A stretch of 64,000 nt of DNA, taken from NCBI RefSeq assembly GCF_009905375.1, contig NC_133657.1, positions 66,204,336-66,268,335 on the forward strand, in the 5' to 3' direction. This document shows positions 46,601 through 60,669 of this stretch, piece after piece. Below the pieces are notes generated by a model, which worked only from the letters and a program-made list of their open reading frames with translations, made no database searches and was not told where the DNA came from. Source of the stretch: Apium graveolens (taxonomy: Eukaryota; Streptophyta; Magnoliopsida; Apiales; Apiaceae). The position numbers were made by a program, and so were the translations under genes. Each line of letters opens with the position of its first letter. The stretch's first letter is position 1.

Positions 46601-48441
46601 ATAGAATAGAACTCTCATTGAAGCTGCACGAACTATGCTTGATGAAGCAAAGTTGCCAACCTATTTTGGGGCTGAAGCTGTGCAAACTGCTTGTTTTACT
46701 CAGAATGCAACACTCATTAACAAGCATGGAAAAATACCATATGAGATGGTGAAGAAGAAGAATCCAAATTTGAAGTATTTTCATGTATTTGGATGCAAGT
46801 GTTTTGTTTTTAAGACTCATCCTGAACAGCTATACAAATTTGATCTAAAAGTTGATGAAGGAATTTTTGTTGGATATCCACTTTCCACAAAAGCCTTCAG
46901 AGTCTACAATTTAAGAACAAGGGTCGTCATGGAATCTATCAATGTCTCTTTTGATGATAAGAAGATTACTGGACTTGAAGATTTCAATGATCATGATCAG
47001 CTGAGATTCGAAAATGAAGTTTTAAATTCTGATTCTGTAAATCCTGATTCTGCAAACTCTGATATTATTGAAACTGTGGTGACTACGCCTAAAGAAAATG
47101 CACCTATGCAGGGGGAGCATACTGAAGATCTAACCACATCTCAAGAAGCATCAGAACCTACAACAGGCTCTTCAAGTACTGATGGGTCAAGTTCTGATAA
47201 TTCTGGAAACTCATGTACTGATATTTCTGGAAACTCAAATAATGAAGGATCCAATTCAGAGAGCATAATTTCAGGGGGAGCATCAGAAAATATTGATGAA
47301 GATAGCATGGATCATGGGGGAGCATCCAGTTCTAGAGAAAACCTTCCATCTGCAAGGAAGTGGACTAAAGCACATACACCTGACTTAATTATTGGAAATC
47401 CTGATGCAGGTGTCAGAACTAGAACATCTACATCAAATGAATGTCTTTATCATTCTTTTCTCTCTCAGACTGAACCAAAGAAAGTGGAAGAAGCTCTTCA
47501 AGATGCTGATTGGGTGCAAGCAATGCAGGAAGAGTTAAATAAATTTGAAAGAAATAAAGTCTGGACCCTAGTGCCAAGACCAAGGAACAGATCAGTTGTT
47601 GGTACAAAATGGGTGTTCAGAAATAAAAATGACAGTGACGGCATAATTACAAGGAACAAAGCAAGATTGGTTGCAAAAGGATACTCTCAATATGAGGGAA
47701 TTGATTATGATGAAACATTTGCACCAGTTTCTAGATTGGAAGCCATAAGGATATTTTTGGCTTATGCTGCTCACAAGAAGTTTAAAGTCTTTCAAATGGA
47801 TGTGAAAAGTGCTTTTCTTAATGGAGAATTGGGAGAGGAAGTATATGTTGAACAACCTCCAGGCTTTGTAGATCCCAAATTTCCAAATCATGTCTACAGG
47901 CTTGATAAAACACTTTATGGCCTTAAGTAAGCTCCAAGAGCATGGTATGAGACTTTAGCTCAATTTCTTCTGGAAAGTGGATTTAATAGAGGAACTATTG
48001 ACAAAACACTGTTCTACCTCAACCATGGAAATGACTTACTTTTGGTGCAAATATATGTTGATGATATCATTTTTGGTTCTACAAATGACAGACTTTGTAA
48101 GAAGTTTGCCAAACTGATGTAGTCAAGATATCAAATGAGTATGATGGGAGAACTTAACTATTTTCTGGGCCTTTAAGTCAAGCAGAATGAAGAAGGAACT
48201 TTTATTTGTCAATCTAAGTACACCAGAAATTTGTTGAAGAAATTTGGAATGCAAGATTGTTTAAGTGCATCCACTCCTATGGCCACTATAACAAAATTGG
48301 ATAAAGATACTGGTAAATCAGTAAATATTACTGATTACAGAGGTATGATTGGCTCACTACTCTATCTAACTGCAAGTAGACCTGATATCATGTATGCTAT
48401 CTGTCTTTGTGCAAGATTTCAAGCAGATCCAAGAGAACCTC
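46601..48441 (+). pseudogene. integrase end and reverse transcriptase of SIRE-B
   Basis: One frame with stops at 46602 (after VVER), 47928 (after YGLK), 48120 (after KLM) and 48174 (after LGL). It carries the integrase C-terminus, an acidic Ser/Asn linker (47030-47330), and RT with [14 protein letters not shown], then [16 protein letters not shown] and an intact YVDD at 48054-48065. The last three stops replace conserved Gln codons, each a single C-to-T change. The frame is cut by Gypsy-2 at 48441. Confidence 0.88.
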
Positions 48442-50433
48442 TGTAACACCCCCAGATCCGGGGTCGGGGATCCGGGTTGTCACGGTCTTTCTTCCCACAA
48501 TATCACTTCACTTAATTAATAATAAATAACCTCATGCTGTGACCCCATACTAACACACACCACAACCCGTTATAGTCTCAGAGATGAAATTGAAATAAGT
48601 ACAAGTCTTTGAATCCACCATTTAAAAGTTATTACAACCCAAAATGATTACTTGATAAATTTACAGTTAATTGCCATTATCTGCCACAACTTATAATTAT
48701 ACATAATTTGATTCTCAAAAGTAGATGGTCTGAACTACAATGGATCTACCTCTGCAGCTATAGCAGCTACAACATCATCGGGAAGACGCGGGACGCTTCC
48801 CACGCGCTTGCGCTGGGTCTGCTGGAGTCTGGCCATCTCTCCTAACTGTTGTTGTGTGATGAAGAAATAAAGCAAGAGTGAGCCTTACAGCTCGCAAGAT
48901 AATACATAGTGATAACAATAATATAAGTATCTAAATGGATACTTAATAGAATCTCTATCATGTGTAAGATAATTACTTACTAGATATAAGTAAAAATAAG
49001 GAATGAAGTTACCAATACTTCACCACACTTATATCATTTATAAAGCTACTTGAACTACCACCGTTCAAAGTATTATAAGTTTTAAGAAAACATCCCATAG
49101 ATGAGACCACAAGTTAAGACTTGAATAAATTCAATCTTTGAAATATTATTGAATGAAAAAAAGTTACGAGATACTTTATTTAGTCCCGATATATATATCC
49201 ACATATATATCTCTTTAAACATTTCCTGGAACCTCTGTTATGTAAAGTATGAACAGAGTTGCAATATCCAATAAATTTGGAAGGAAAAGAATTTTGGCAT
49301 AAACCAGATATCTTGCTGATCAGGCAAAGATACCAATAAGTAACCTTTTCTACTAGTAGATGGATGAATCCCCCACCGGTCATCACCCTGGCCTCATAAG
49401 GACCTTGTGCTGGACCGCCACCCGGCCTCTTACGCGTTGATGGACTGCCACCCAGCCACTTACACAATAATAGACCGTACCCCGGCCTGTCGCTTATGCT
49501 GACTCAATTAGATGGGCTTACTTCCTGAACATTGGGCAAGTAATCAATTCATTTACCAAAACTGCAACCTCGTTGCGAATATAAAATACACCACAGAGCC
49601 GGATTCCCCAGGTTTTGAGCGAGTATTTAAATCCCCTTAAAAAAGGAAGATCTTAAATATAAAAATGAGTTTTGGGATCCGCTCTGACTTTAAAAATCAT
49701 TTTGAAGACTCGAAAACACTTTATAGAGTGTTTGGAGTAAAGCTGATTTAATGAAGTAAATCAGTCCCCAGAATATTTAGAAAATGACTGAATATTATTA
49801 TTTAAATAATATTCCCATAAAGAATAATCTTTATAAAAATAATTGAAGTAGAAGTATTAAAACTTATACTTGAAACGAGTATTAAATAACCAAAGATATA
49901 CTTATCTGAAAGTATTATCTTTATTTGAATAATCGAAAATAAGTTTGATTATTGACACCTTATTCTTTAATAAAATAAAGAATATACCTCAGCAAATAAT
50001 CGGAGTCATAGATCCTCAAATGAATATTCAAATAATATTCATTAAATAATATAAACTGAGTCATAAGCCTTCGAATGAATATTCAAATAATATTCAATAA
50101 ATAATATAAAAGAGTCATAAGCCCTCGAATGAATATTCAAATAATATTCAATAAATAATATAAAAGAGTCATAAGCCCTCGAATGAATATTCAAATAATA
50201 TTCAGATAATAAAATAAAAGGAGTCATAAGTCCTCGGAGGAATATTCAAGTAATACTCATTAAATAAAATAAAGTGAGTCATACATCCTCAATTGAATAT
50301 TCAAATAATATTCATTTAATATAAAGGAGTCATACGCCTTCGAATAATATTCGAAATAATATTCAATAATAAAATATAGTTAAAGTTATCGAATAAACCT
50401 TATTCGATTAATAGTTTGGAAAAATATAACCAT

Positions 50434-50465
<32 letters not shown>

Positions 50466-52565
50466 CCATATCCATATATACAAAATCTACTCGGGATCCT
50501 CGACTCCCGGTTTTAGAAAATATTTTCACCTTTGGGTCCCTATACTAAGGGTATATGCAAGTTACCGCTATTCTCTAGCATAGGTATTATCAACTGAACC
50601 AACAGATATATATTTCAAGAATATGAAACAGGCATGCATATATACCATATCACATGCTACAATATATCGCAAGAATTTGCTAAATAACCAATATGCATTT
50701 ATCGCAAGATCATGCATATACAAATGTATACATCACAACAACAGTATAACGGATAGAATACTTGCCTGAGCGACTTGGGGTGATAAAAGGCTCGGGACGA
50801 GTCTGGTAACCTATAAACAACAAGTAAGTTGGAATTAAACCAAAATCACTTGTAAATCTATACTTTAACTAACTTAGACTCTAACGCTTGATTTGCGCTC
50901 ACTGATTTGCTTAAGTCACTCGGGTACCCTCGGCTCCACCATTTTTAATAATTTAACCTTTACGAGTTTTAAAGCGATTCCTTCGCGAGTGTCTTACCAA
51001 CTGCCTAACACACTTACCATAAATGTTTCATACATTAATTAACCCTTTTTGGTCTTTAACTTATGTTTCAAAGTAAGGCGAGGGAAAAAGTTTCGTTCGT
51101 GAAACGCCGTTACTTGAAATGGTCGTTTCTCCTAAACCGTGCATCGGAATCGAACGAACTACATATCAAAACGAAGCTCGTAACATGATCTATCTAAACA
51201 TGGCAGTGGTCATATTCTAGCAGGGGGTTCTCGGGTCCTAATGCTATGCACAAAAACAGTCCAAAGAAAATCGGACGTTACGACGGCTATGTTTACGCGA
51301 TTTCCAAATTTTAAACCATTCAAAACCAACCACAAACCAACCTCAAATCCAACATACAACCAACACCCATCCTTATCACATCATAAATATCCCAACCAAT
51401 TCAATTTAATCATTCATACTTATGCCTAAACTTAACTTTAATCATACTTAAGTTCTTTTAAATCAAAACCACAACAATTACCATTCCATTTCACTACCAT
51501 TCCAAATCCCAAACTCTAAATCATAACAACAAGCTACAATATCATCCTACTAATCAAAATCATCTTATAATATATAGGAATCTAGGGTTTGGAGATGGTA
51601 TACCTTCCTTGAAGTGGTGGGAGGAGCTAGGAAGCCTTAAGAAGCTTTGAGAAGTCTTAAGAATGCTTGGATCTTCAAGAAAAACAAGAAAAAGTTCAAG
51701 TTCAAAACTTGAAAACACTATTCATTGTCTTCTTCTTTGATTAAATGAAGAAGATTGAAAAGGAATTAATGGCTTAAACTCATGATATAGTCCTAACTAA
51801 GCATGAAGATGATTAGGGAATTATCTTACCAATTTAGGAGGCTTGGATCTTGAGTTTTGAAATTCTTCTTGCCTTTTGAATAGTGAAAAGCCGAGAGCTT
51901 CAAGAACAAAGCCTTGGTTGCTTTTTGATTTTTGATGAAAATGATTTTACTTGGCTTGGTTGCTTGGTTTTTGTATTTGATTTAGTCAATTACCTTTTTG
52001 CCCTTGAATTTGTGTGGTTACAAAGCTACCACACCTCCTTCCTTCCCATGTCATGCTTATGTCATCCTCATGATGTCATCCTCCCTTCCTTGTCCTCTTT
52101 CTATTGGTTGGATGACATCATTCCCACTAATCCCTTTGATTAACTTCCTAATCGTTTGCCTAATGACCGCTGATCTGTTATACGGTTCGTTTAACTTTCG
52201 TTCTCGTTTATCGTTTGAAGGATCATACCCGGGATCTTATTACTTAGGTTCCCTTAACCTTTCTCAATACATTATATTCCTTTTTATGATCCTCTATTAT
52301 AATCCTTTAATTTAAATCCTTTTTTTTATCCTGTTACCTTATACTCAATTCTCTCCGTATCTTGTGGATTTCCGGGAAAAACCAAAGTGTTCGGAATTGG
52401 ATTCTGACGATCTTTACATATACTTATATACTACATAGAGTACTAATAATATCCCAGAATATCCATAACAGAACCCCTACATAGTGTGGCGTGAAAAGTT
52501 TTCTCATTCAGCTAAAACACTATTCACAAGGGTTACAAAAAGTTGAAAATTTTGGGGTTATTACA
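48442..52565 (-). repeat. 3' LTR of Gypsy-2
   Basis: 4,124 bp. The minus strand runs from TGTAATAACCCCAAAATTTT to GGGGGTGTTACA. A 54-bp minisatellite lies at about 49975-50375 and TA-rich microsatellites at about 50430-50475. Reading frames inside it (for example 49180-49467) recur in the other LTR and show no protein features. Confidence 0.93.
49975..50375. repeat. 54-bp minisatellite in the Gypsy-2 3' LTR
   Basis: About seven units of GAGTCATAAGCCCTCGAATG followed by AATATTCAAATAATATTCA and an AT-rich tail. The two central units repeat at exactly 54 bp. Each unit contains a GAATATTC-type near-palindrome. The same array is at about 60181-60580. Confidence 0.85.
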
Positions 52566-52598
52566 GTCTCCCCTCCTTAAAAGGATTCCGTCCCGGAA

Positions 52599-55500
52599 TC
52601 AAACAGAAAACAAATGGGGGTACTTTTCTAGCATTGTGCTCTCTAGTTCCCAAGTTGATTCTTCCACGTTATGATTCTGCCATAGTACTCTGACTAGCTT
52701 GATCACTTTGTTCCGAAGCACCTGCTCCTTCTTATCCATAATCCTTACTGGCTTCTCCACGTAAGTTAGATCTGGCTGCATATCCACCTGCTCGTACTCC
52801 ACTATGTGTCTGGCATCCCGATGATACCTCCTTAGCATTGACACATGGAACACATTATGAACTTGTTGCAAATTAGGGGGTAGGGCTAGCTCGTAAGCTA
52901 ACTTTCCAATCCGTCTTAATATCTCAAAAGGTCCAATGTATCTTGGGCTTAGTTTTCCTTTCTTTCCGAACCTCATTAATCCCTTCCAAGGGGATACTTT
53001 CAGCAGTACTAAGTCCCCTACTTCATATTCCTTGTCCTTTCGGGCTAGGTCTGCATATTTCTTCTGTCTGTCTTGGGCTACCACAAGTCGCCCTCTGATA
53101 AGATCCACTATATCTTTAGTCCTTTGGACCATTTCGGGTCCGAGCATCTTCCGCTCTCTAACTTCATCCCAGTATAAGGGAGATCGACACCTTCTTCCGT
53201 ACAGGGCCTCATAAGGCGGCATTCCGATGCTAGCATGAAAGCTATTGTTATAAGAAAACTCGATCAACGGCAAGTGATCATCCCAACTTCCTTTAAGGTC
53301 TATTGCACAGATTCTCAACATATCCTCTAGTGTCTGGATGGTCCTTTCACTCTGTCCATCCGTCTGGGGATGGTACGCGGTACTCATATTTAACTTGGTC
53401 CCCGCACATTCCTGAAAGCTCCTCCAAAATCTGGAGTTGAACCTAGGGTCTCGGTCTGAGACAATGGACGCTGGGACTCCATGTCGTGTCACTATTTCCT
53501 TAAGGTAAATGTCCACCAGTCTATCGACTGTGTATCTCTCATTGATAGGAATGAAATGAGCTGACTTTGTCAGTCGGTCTATAATTACCCAAATGGCGTC
53601 GTGATTGGCTTTCGTCCTTGGCAAGCCTACAACAAAATCCATCGCTATCTGTTCCCATTTCCATTCGGGAATCTCCAGGGGTCGCAAAAGTCCACTGGGT
53701 CTCTGGTGCTCTGCCTTTACTCTTTGGCAAGTCAAACACTTGTTTACCCATTCTGCTACGTCCCTCTTCATGTTGGGCCACCAGTAATATTCCTTCAAAT
53801 CCCTATACATCTTTGTACTTCCCGGGTGAATGGAATACCTTGAACTATGGCTTTCATCCAAAATCTCATCTTTAAGTTCTTGAACATTCGGAACCCAAAT
53901 TCGGTAGGAGTACCTCATTATCCCTTTATCATCTTTCTCAGTATGGATCTCCTCTCCAGTCATTGACTCTCTGCCTTCATTCATTATTTTCTCCTGGCAC
54001 AATCTGATCTTTTTCAATAACTCTGGCTGCATTGAGATCTCAAAAAGCTTTCCAGCTCCGGTTCCGGTTACCTTTACTTCTATTTCCATTCTCTCAAAAT
54101 CCCTTATCAACTCTTCCGAAGTCGTTATCATTCTGAGTCTCTCCTTTCTACTAAGGGCATCAGCCACCACATTGGCTTTCCCTGGATGATAGAGAATCTC
54201 ACAATCATAGTCCTTGATTAGTTCTAACCATCTCCTCTGGCGCATGTTGAGCTCTTTCTGCGTAAATATGTACTTGAGGCTCTTATGGTCTGTGAAAATC
54301 TCGCACTTCTCTCCATACAAGTAGTGCCTCCAAATTTTTAAAGCAAATACTATTGCCGCGAGCTCAAGGTCATGAGTAGGATATCTAACCTCGTATTCCT
54401 TCAGTTGTCTCGACGCATACGCAATAACTTTATCATGCTGCATAAGCACACATCCTAATCCTTTGTGCGACGCGTCACTATATATCACAAAATCTCCTTT
54501 TCCGTCCGGTAATGCCAATACCGGAGCCGTTATCAACCTTTTCTTTAATTCCTGAAAACTGTTCTCGCATTTCTCCGTCCATTCAAACTTCTCTGTCTTA
54601 CGAGTAAGTCGTGTCAAAGGGGCTGCGATCTTCGCAAAGTCCTGAACAAATCTACGATAGTAGCCGGCCAATCCTATGAAACTCCTTACCTCTGTGGGTG
54701 TGGTTGGCCTTTCCCAATTTGAGACCGCCTCTATCTTGGAGGGGTCGACCAATACTCCTTCTTTATTGATCACATGTCCTAAAAACTGTACTTCATTCCG
54801 CCAGAATTCACACTTCGAGAATTTGGCATATAACTGCTCCTCTCTGAGTATTCCTAGAGCTATCCTCAAATGCTCTGCATGTTCTGCCTCAGTCCTTGAG
54901 TAGATCAAAATATCATCGATAAAAACTATCACACACTTGTCCAAGTACTTCTTAAATACTCTATTCATTAAATCCATGAAAGCCGCTGGGGCGTTGGTTA
55001 ATCCAAAGGACATTACCAAGAACTCATAATGCCCATACCTGGTACGGAACGCTGTCTTGGAAATATCTTCGGGTTTAATCTTTAGTTGGTGATATCCAGT
55101 TCTCAGGTCGATCTTGGAAAAATAAACAGCATCCTTTAGCTGGTCGAACAGATCGTCTATTCTAGGTAATGGGTACCTGTTCTTTATGGTTAGCTTGTTC
55201 AACTCTCGATAGTCTATGCACAACCTCATGCTCCCATCTTTCTTCTTAACAAATAAAACTGGTGCTCCCCACGGAGACACACTGGGTCTTATCATACCCT
55301 TATCCAAGAGTTCCTGCAATTGGATAGCTAATTCCTTCATTTCTAATGGGGCTAACCGGTAAGGTGCTTTTGAAACTGGCGCCGTCCCTGGGGCCAACTC
55401 AATAGCAAATTCAATCACTCTATCGGGTGGTAATCCCGGAAGGTCTTGAGGGAATACATCTTCAAATTCGTTGACTACTGGAATATCATGTAAGTTGGGC

Positions 55501-57308
55501 ACCTCCTTCTGCGTGTCCACCACATAGGCTAGGTAAGCCTCACTTCCTTTTCGTAGCATCCTTTTGGCCTGGGCCATAGTCAAAAATTTCTGCGTCTGCC
55601 TCTTTCCTCTAAATATAACTTCTTTCTTCCCGGGGATATTTAACTTAACTTTCTTCCCTTTACAGTCTATCTGAGCATCGTTGCTAGATAGCCAGTCCAT
55701 TCCCAAAATCACATCGAACTCCCCTAATTTAAAAGGAATCAGATCAACACTGAAAGATTGCTCCCCTATGCCTATCTCACAGGCGGGGTGAATCTGGTTA
55801 ACAGGAATAATTTCATGATTGGCTATTTCTACTTGTAAGGGTTCTATCAAGGGTTCAGCCTTAAGTTTTAACTTACGCGCAAGGTTCTTTGATATAAAAG
55901 ATTTAGTTGCTCCCGAATCAAATAAAACATTTACACTGACTGAATTTAGAGAAAGGGTACCTGCTATCACATCTGAATCTTTCATAACATCCTGGACTGT
56001 CATGTTGAAAGTCCTCGCAGTAGGTGGCTTATTGGAAGCAGCCCTGCTTGCTCCCGAAGCTGCTGGTTTGTTCATTGGGCATTCCCTCTTCCAATGACCT
56101 GGGCGTCCACACTGATGACAAGTAGCGGTTGGAATGACGGCAGGGGTTGATGATGGGCACTTATTTGAGTAGTGGCCTTCTCGACCGCACTTAAAACAGG
56201 TTATTGGCTTTCCTTTACACTCCCCATTGTGATTCCTTCCACATATGTTACAGGCTGGCAATGGGGGTCGAGACTGGTTGGAATAGGACATTCTTGACTT
56301 CTGGCCGCCCTGGCTCACACTCACACTCATTGGACGCTTAAACCCAGTGTTCCTTCCTGGTAGGGACACTGCTCCTCGATTAAATCTAGTTGGGAAGCTC
56401 CTTCCTGCGGAACCTCCACCCATGCTCATACTTTTCCTCTTTATTCCTTTCTTCTCTCTTTTCTTCTGCATCTGTTCACTTCCAACTTCTACAATCATTG
56501 CCTTTTGCACCAGAGTGGCATAGTCCGTAAGCTCAAGGATTGCCACCCTATTCTGAATCCACGGTTTCAGTCCCTGCTGAAACCTCCTAGCTTTCTTTTC
56601 CTCGGTGCTCACAAACTCCGGCACAAACCTTGATAACTCAGTAAATTTCGCCTCGTACTCTGCTACAGACAAGTTATTCTGCTTTAGCTCCAAGAACTTG
56701 AGCTCCATCTGGTTTTCCATAAACCTCGGGAAATACTTTCCCAGAAACAACTGACTAAATCTCTCCCAGGTTATAATAGCATCTGTCTCCATGTTTTTCT
56801 TGGCCTCCCACCAGTAGTTAGCTTCTCCTTTCAGAAGGTAGGTAGCAAATACAGTCTTCTGTGCCTCCTCGGTACTCAAAATCTCAAAAGATTTCTCCAT
56901 TTCCTTTAACCATGCCCTTGCCTCAACTGGGTCGGCTGATCCGTGGAACTCAGGGGGCTTAAGGGACTTAAAAGCCCTGAAAGAGTTTGCCACAACATTG
57001 TTACTTCCTTGAGGGGGTGGGTTGGGTTGACGTTCCAAATTCTGCCTTAGGAGTTGCATGAACTGGCCCATGGGATCCATGCCTGGGTTTGGTACTGGTT
57101 GCTCAACCTCGGTTTCTCCTTCTTCAGCCTCTATCTCAAATCCCTCAACATCATATGTTTCCTCTTCCTCTTCATACAGGGAGTCATCCTGTTCCACATA
57201 ATCCTCATCTTCCTCTTCACTGTGCTCCTGGTTCCTATCATCCTGGTTATGGCTTCCCTGGTCTTCAGATCCAGGGTTCGCCCTAGTTCCAATCTTTCTT
57301 GGCGGCAT
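52599..57308 (-). CDS. Gag-Pol polyprotein of Gypsy-2, intact
   Basis: 1,569 residues, no internal stop, starting [17 protein letters not shown]. Order: acidic N-terminus (20-70); retrotransposon Gag (about 110-300); three CCHC-like knuckles (about 350-410); protease with [12 protein letters not shown] (about 463); RT (about 620-830) with FIDDILIYS (about 795); RNase H with [10 protein letters not shown] (about 940); integrase with HHCC finger (about 1155-1200), acidic residues in [16 protein letters not shown] and DGQSERT (about 1223, 1286, 1320); GPF motif; chromodomain (about 1530-1567). These supply capsid, processing, cDNA synthesis and chromatin-guided integration. All key residues I can check are present, so the product is probably functional if transcribed. 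Confidence 0.95.
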   Translation of the reverse strand: MPPRKIGTRANPGSEDQGSHNQDDRNQEHSEEEDEDYVEQDDSLYEEEEETYDVEGFEIEAEEGETEVEQPVPNPGMDPMGQFMQLLRQNLERQPNPPPQGSNNVVANSFRAFKSLKPPEFHGSADPVEARAWLKEMEKSFEILSTEEAQKTVFATYLLKGEANYWWEAKKNMETDAIITWERFSQLFLGKYFPRFMENQMELKFLELKQNNLSVAEYEAKFTELSRFVPEFVSTEEKKARRFQQGLKPWIQNRVAILELTDYATLVQKAMIVEVGSEQMQKKREKKGIKRKSMSMGGGSAGRSFPTRFNRGAVSLPGRNTGFKRPMSVSVSQGGQKSRMSYSNQSRPPLPACNICGRNHNGECKGKPITCFKCGREGHYSNKCPSSTPAVIPTATCHQCGRPGHWKRECPMNKPAASGASRAASNKPPTARTFNMTVQDVMKDSDVIAGTLSLNSVSVNVLFDSGATKSFISKNLARKLKLKAEPLIEPLQVEIANHEIIPVNQIHPACEIGIGEQSFSVDLIPFKLGEFDVILGMDWLSSNDAQIDCKGKKVKLNIPGKKEVIFRGKRQTQKFLTMAQAKRMLRKGSEAYLAYVVDTQKEVPNLHDIPVVNEFEDVFPQDLPGLPPDRVIEFAIELAPGTAPVSKAPYRLAPLEMKELAIQLQELLDKGMIRPSVSPWGAPVLFVKKKDGSMRLCIDYRELNKLTIKNRYPLPRIDDLFDQLKDAVYFSKIDLRTGYHQLKIKPEDISKTAFRTRYGHYEFLVMSFGLTNAPAAFMDLMNRVFKKYLDKCVIVFIDDILIYSRTEAEHAEHLRIALGILREEQLYAKFSKCEFWRNEVQFLGHVINKEGVLVDPSKIEAVSNWERPTTPTEVRSFIGLAGYYRRFVQDFAKIAAPLTRLTRKTEKFEWTEKCENSFQELKKRLITAPVLALPDGKGDFVIYSDASHKGLGCVLMQHDKVIAYASRQLKEYEVRYPTHDLELAAIVFALKIWRHYLYGEKCEIFTDHKSLKYIFTQKELNMRQRRWLELIKDYDCEILYHPGKANVVADALSRKERLRMITTSEELIRDFERMEIEVKVTGTGAGKLFEISMQPELLKKIRLCQEKIMNEGRESMTGEEIHTEKDDKGIMRYSYRIWVPNVQELKDEILDESHSSRYSIHPGSTKMYRDLKEYYWWPNMKRDVAEWVNKCLTCQRVKAEHQRPSGLLRPLEIPEWKWEQIAMDFVVGLPRTKANHDAIWVIIDRLTKSAHFIPINERYTVDRLVDIYLKEIVTRHGVPASIVSDRDPRFNSRFWRSFQECAGTKLNMSTAYHPQTDGQSERTIQTLEDMLRICAIDLKGSWDDHLPLIEFSYNNSFHASIGMPPYEALYGRRCRSPLYWDEVRERKMLGPEMVQRTKDIVDLIRGRLVVAQDRQKKYADLARKDKEYEVGDLVLLKVSPWKGLMRFGKKGKLSPRYIGPFEILRRIGKLAYELALPPNLQQVHNVFHVSMLRRYHRDARHIVEYEQVDMQPDLTYVEKPVRIMDKKEQVLRNKVIKLVRVLWQNHNVEESTWELESTMLEKYPHLFSV

Positions 57309-57721
57309 GATTCTGATAATTATAAAAACAATTATTGGGAAAATTCAACGTTAGGTCACAATCATATACAACATTGTGCCTTGCACAGCTCTTATAATGG
57401 GGAGAACGTATATCGCAATTCTATTATTTTAAGAAAGTTCTAATACGAAGTGAAGTAATAATAATGATAAAAACAGTGATCCCGTCACTATGGAACTGAA
57501 CCGAAAGGAAACAAATATATACATAATGCGAGAAATACATAGTTTGATCTGGTCAAAAGTACAACAGTGCTACAGTCATCTGTCCCAAAAGTGATACGCA
57601 AGAGTCTATCTGTCTAGTCAGAAAAAGGGATGCTATATACAAGTCAACTATCCCGGAAAATTGGCTCTTACTAAGGCCTCGGCTAACTAGACAACTAGAC
57701 TATTCCATCATCAATCCTGAA
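57309..57721 (-). other. spacer between leader ORF and gag-pol of Gypsy-2
   Basis: About 0.4 kb without an ORF. It may hold splice or translation signals for gag-pol, but none is recognisable by eye. Confidence 0.5.
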
Positions 57722-58435
57722 TCACACACCGGAGCGGGTCAGCTCCCAAACCCTTTCCATCGCACGACGGAAGATATAGTCGGCCTGCCGCCTGGAGATC
57801 CTACCATGCCTGTCCCCCTGGAGCGATCTGAGCCTCGCTCGGGATGTGAGCTCTATCCCCGTAAGCTCCCTCCTCAAGGATCGGGGTATAGAAGCCCTAG
57901 TCTCATAAGCTCGGGTACGCCTACCCGCCTTCTCTGCATCCAACTCCCTCCTGGCCTCATCTAGTCGGCCCTCGGCAACAGCCACTCGGGTCCTCAATAC
58001 ATCCTAAACATATCCATGAGCTAACGAAGACTGCCTGTGGGCAGGGTCAAGAGGTGGTGAATCCGGAGCCGCTGAGGGTGCCTCCTCGGTCTGCCTAGGC
58101 TCGAAAGTATGGGTCTCTGAGCTGTCATCATCAGGAATCCAAGATAGTGGTGGAGGGGTAGGGTCTCTGACCACCGGAAGTGTGGGTAATGGGGTACCAG
58201 CATACACTACCATAGGTCCAACACGCTCCTCAGCTACTGGGACCTCATCCAGGTCCTCCTCATCTGGAATAGCAATAACCTCTGTCTCTGACTCCTCTGA
58301 GGGGTCCTCCTCATCTGAAACAGCAATGACCTCCGTCTCAGGCTCCTTTGAGGGGTCCTCCTCATCCTCCTCCATCTCAGGCTCCTCCTGATCCTCAACA
58401 TCTAGCAATGCCTCATCATGCTCACGCTCGAACAT
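57722..58435 (-). pseudogene. leader ORF of Gypsy-2, one nonsense codon
   Basis: One frame of about 238 codons from 58435 (MFEREHDEALLDVEDQEEP) to 57722, interrupted by TAG at 58004-58006. A single C-to-T change from CAG would explain it. The N-terminal half is strongly acidic with a tandem repeat (EEDPSKEPETEVIAVSD, then EEDPSEESETEVIAIPD). The C-terminal half is Arg-rich and probably helical (RRELDAEKAGRRTRAYETRA). No known domain. It sits between primer-binding site and gag like the Gypsy-0 frame. It may have been a chaperone or RNA-binding leader product, but that is speculation. Confidence 0.7.
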
Positions 58436-58500
58436 CTCAGGGTCCTCTATCTCAGGCGCCTACACATTAAACGAGCTAAGTTACTATCATGATACTTATA

Positions 58501-58600
58501 AGGGTTCCCGTAAGGGTTTTAACTGTCAGCACTACTTTAAGTAGTCCGACCATGAACTTGGCAAGAGTTCTTATTATCTTTGTGAGTTTGTTATTATATC
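58501..58600 (-). promoter_or_regulatory. conserved leader segment with hairpin in Gypsy-2
   Basis: Near-identical to 42001-42110 of Gypsy-1 although surrounding internal DNA has diverged. It includes the palindrome ACTACTTTAAGTAGT (58531-58545). A packaging or dimerisation signal is possible, but that is inference. Confidence 0.5.
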
Positions 58601-58630
58601 GACGCATCATCTCTGAGGTTTATAACGCTT

Positions 58631-58647
58631 AGCTCTGATACCATTTC
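58631..58647 (-). promoter_or_regulatory. tRNA-Met primer-binding site of Gypsy-2
   Basis: The minus strand reads AATGGTATCAGAGCT just after the LTR end GGGTGTTACA. Confidence 0.9.
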
Positions 58648-60637
58648 TGTAACACCCCCAGATCCGGGGTCGGGGATCCGGGTTGTCACGGTCTTTCTTT
58701 CCACAATATCACTTCACTTAATTAATAATAAATAACCTCATGCTGTGACCCCATACTAACACACACCACAACCCGTTATAGTCTCAGAGATGAAATTGAA
58801 ATAAGTACAAGTCTTTGAATCCACCATTTAAAAGTTATTACAACCCAAAATGATTACTTGATAAATTTACAGTTAATTGCCATTATCTGCCATAAGTTAT
58901 AATTATACATAATTTGATTCTCAAAAGTAGATGGTCTGAACTACAATGGATCTACCTCTGCAGCTATAGCAGCTACAACATCATCGGGAAGACGCGGGAC
59001 GCTTCCCACGCACTTGTGCTGGGTCTGCTGGAGTCTGGCCATCTCTCCTAACTGTTGTTGTGTGATGAAGAAATAAAGCAAGAGTGAGCCTTACAGCTCG
59101 CAAGATAATACATAGTGATAACAATAATATAAGTATCTAAATGGATACTTAATAGAATCTCTATCATGTGTAAGATAATTACTTACTAGATATAAGTAAA
59201 AACAAGGAATGAAGTTACCAATACTTCACCACACTTATATCATTTATAAAGCTACTTGAACTACCACCGTTCAAAGTATTATAAGTTTTAAGAAAACATC
59301 CCATAGATGAGACCACAAGTTAAGACTTGAATAGATTCAATCTTTGAAATATTATTGAATGAAAAAAAGTTACGAGATACTTTATTTAGTCCCGATATAT
59401 ATATCCACATATATATCTCTTTAAACATTTCCTGGAACCTCTGTTATGTAAAGTATGAACAGAGTTGCAATATCCAATAAATTTGGAAGGAAAAGAATTT
59501 TGGCATAAACCAGATATCTTGCTGATCAGGCAAAGATAACAATAAGTAACCTTTTCTACTAGTAGATGGATGAATCCCCCACCGGTCATCACCCTGGCCT
59601 CATAAGGACCTTGTGCTGGACCGCCACCCGACCTCTTACGCGTTGATGGACTGCCACCCAGCCACTTACACAATAATAGACCGTACCCCGGCCTGTCGCT
59701 TATGCCGACTCAATTAGATGGGCTTACTTCCCGAACATTGGGCAAGTAATCAATTCATTTACCAAAACTGCAACCTCGTTGCGAATATAAAATACACCAC
59801 AGAGCCGGATTCCCCAGGTTTTGAGCGAGTATTTAAATCCCCTTAAAAAAGGAAGATCTTAAATATAAAAATGAGTTTTGGGATCCGCTCTGACTTTAAA
59901 AATCATTTTGAAGACTCGAAAACACTTTATAGAGTGTTTGGAGTAAAGCTGATTTAATGAAGTAAATCAGTCCCCAGAATATTTAGAAAATGACTGAATA
60001 TTATTATTTAAATAATATTCCCATAAAGAATAATCTTTATAAAAATAATTGAAGTAGAAGTATTAAAACTTATACTTGAAACGAGTATTAAATAACCAAA
60101 GATATACTTATATGAAAGTATTATCTTTATTTGAATAATCGAAAATAAGTTTGATTATTGACACCTTATTCTTTAATAAAATAAAGAATATACCTCAGCA
60201 AATAATCGGAGTCATAGATCCTCAAATGAATATTCAAATAATATTCATTAAATAATATAAACTGAGTCATAAGCCTTCGAATGAATATTCAAATAATATT
60301 CAATAAATAATATAAAAGAGTCATAAGCCCTCGAATGAATATTCAAATAATATTCAATAAATAATATAAAAGAGTCATAAGCCCTCGAATGAATATTCAA
60401 ATAATATTCAGATAATAAAATAAAAGGAGTCATAAGTCCTCGGAGGAATATTCAAGTAATACTCATTAAATAAAATAAAGTGAGTCATACATCCTCAATT
60501 GAATATTCAAATAATATTCATTTAATATAAAGGAGTCATACGCCTTCGAATAATATTCGAAATAATATTCAATAATAAAATATAGTTAAAGGTATCGAAT
60601 AAACCTTATTCGATTAATAGTTTGGAAAACTATAACC

Positions 60638-60669
<32 letters not shown>

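Noticed and set aside
50042..50227. 61-residue repetitive protein (YYLNIHSRAYDSFILFIE units)
   Set aside because: It is a translation of the 54-bp minisatellite and not a gene.
49180..52315. Reading frames inside the gypsy LTRs as host genes
   Set aside because: Each recurs in the paired LTR and none has recognisable domains. They are openings in repeat DNA.
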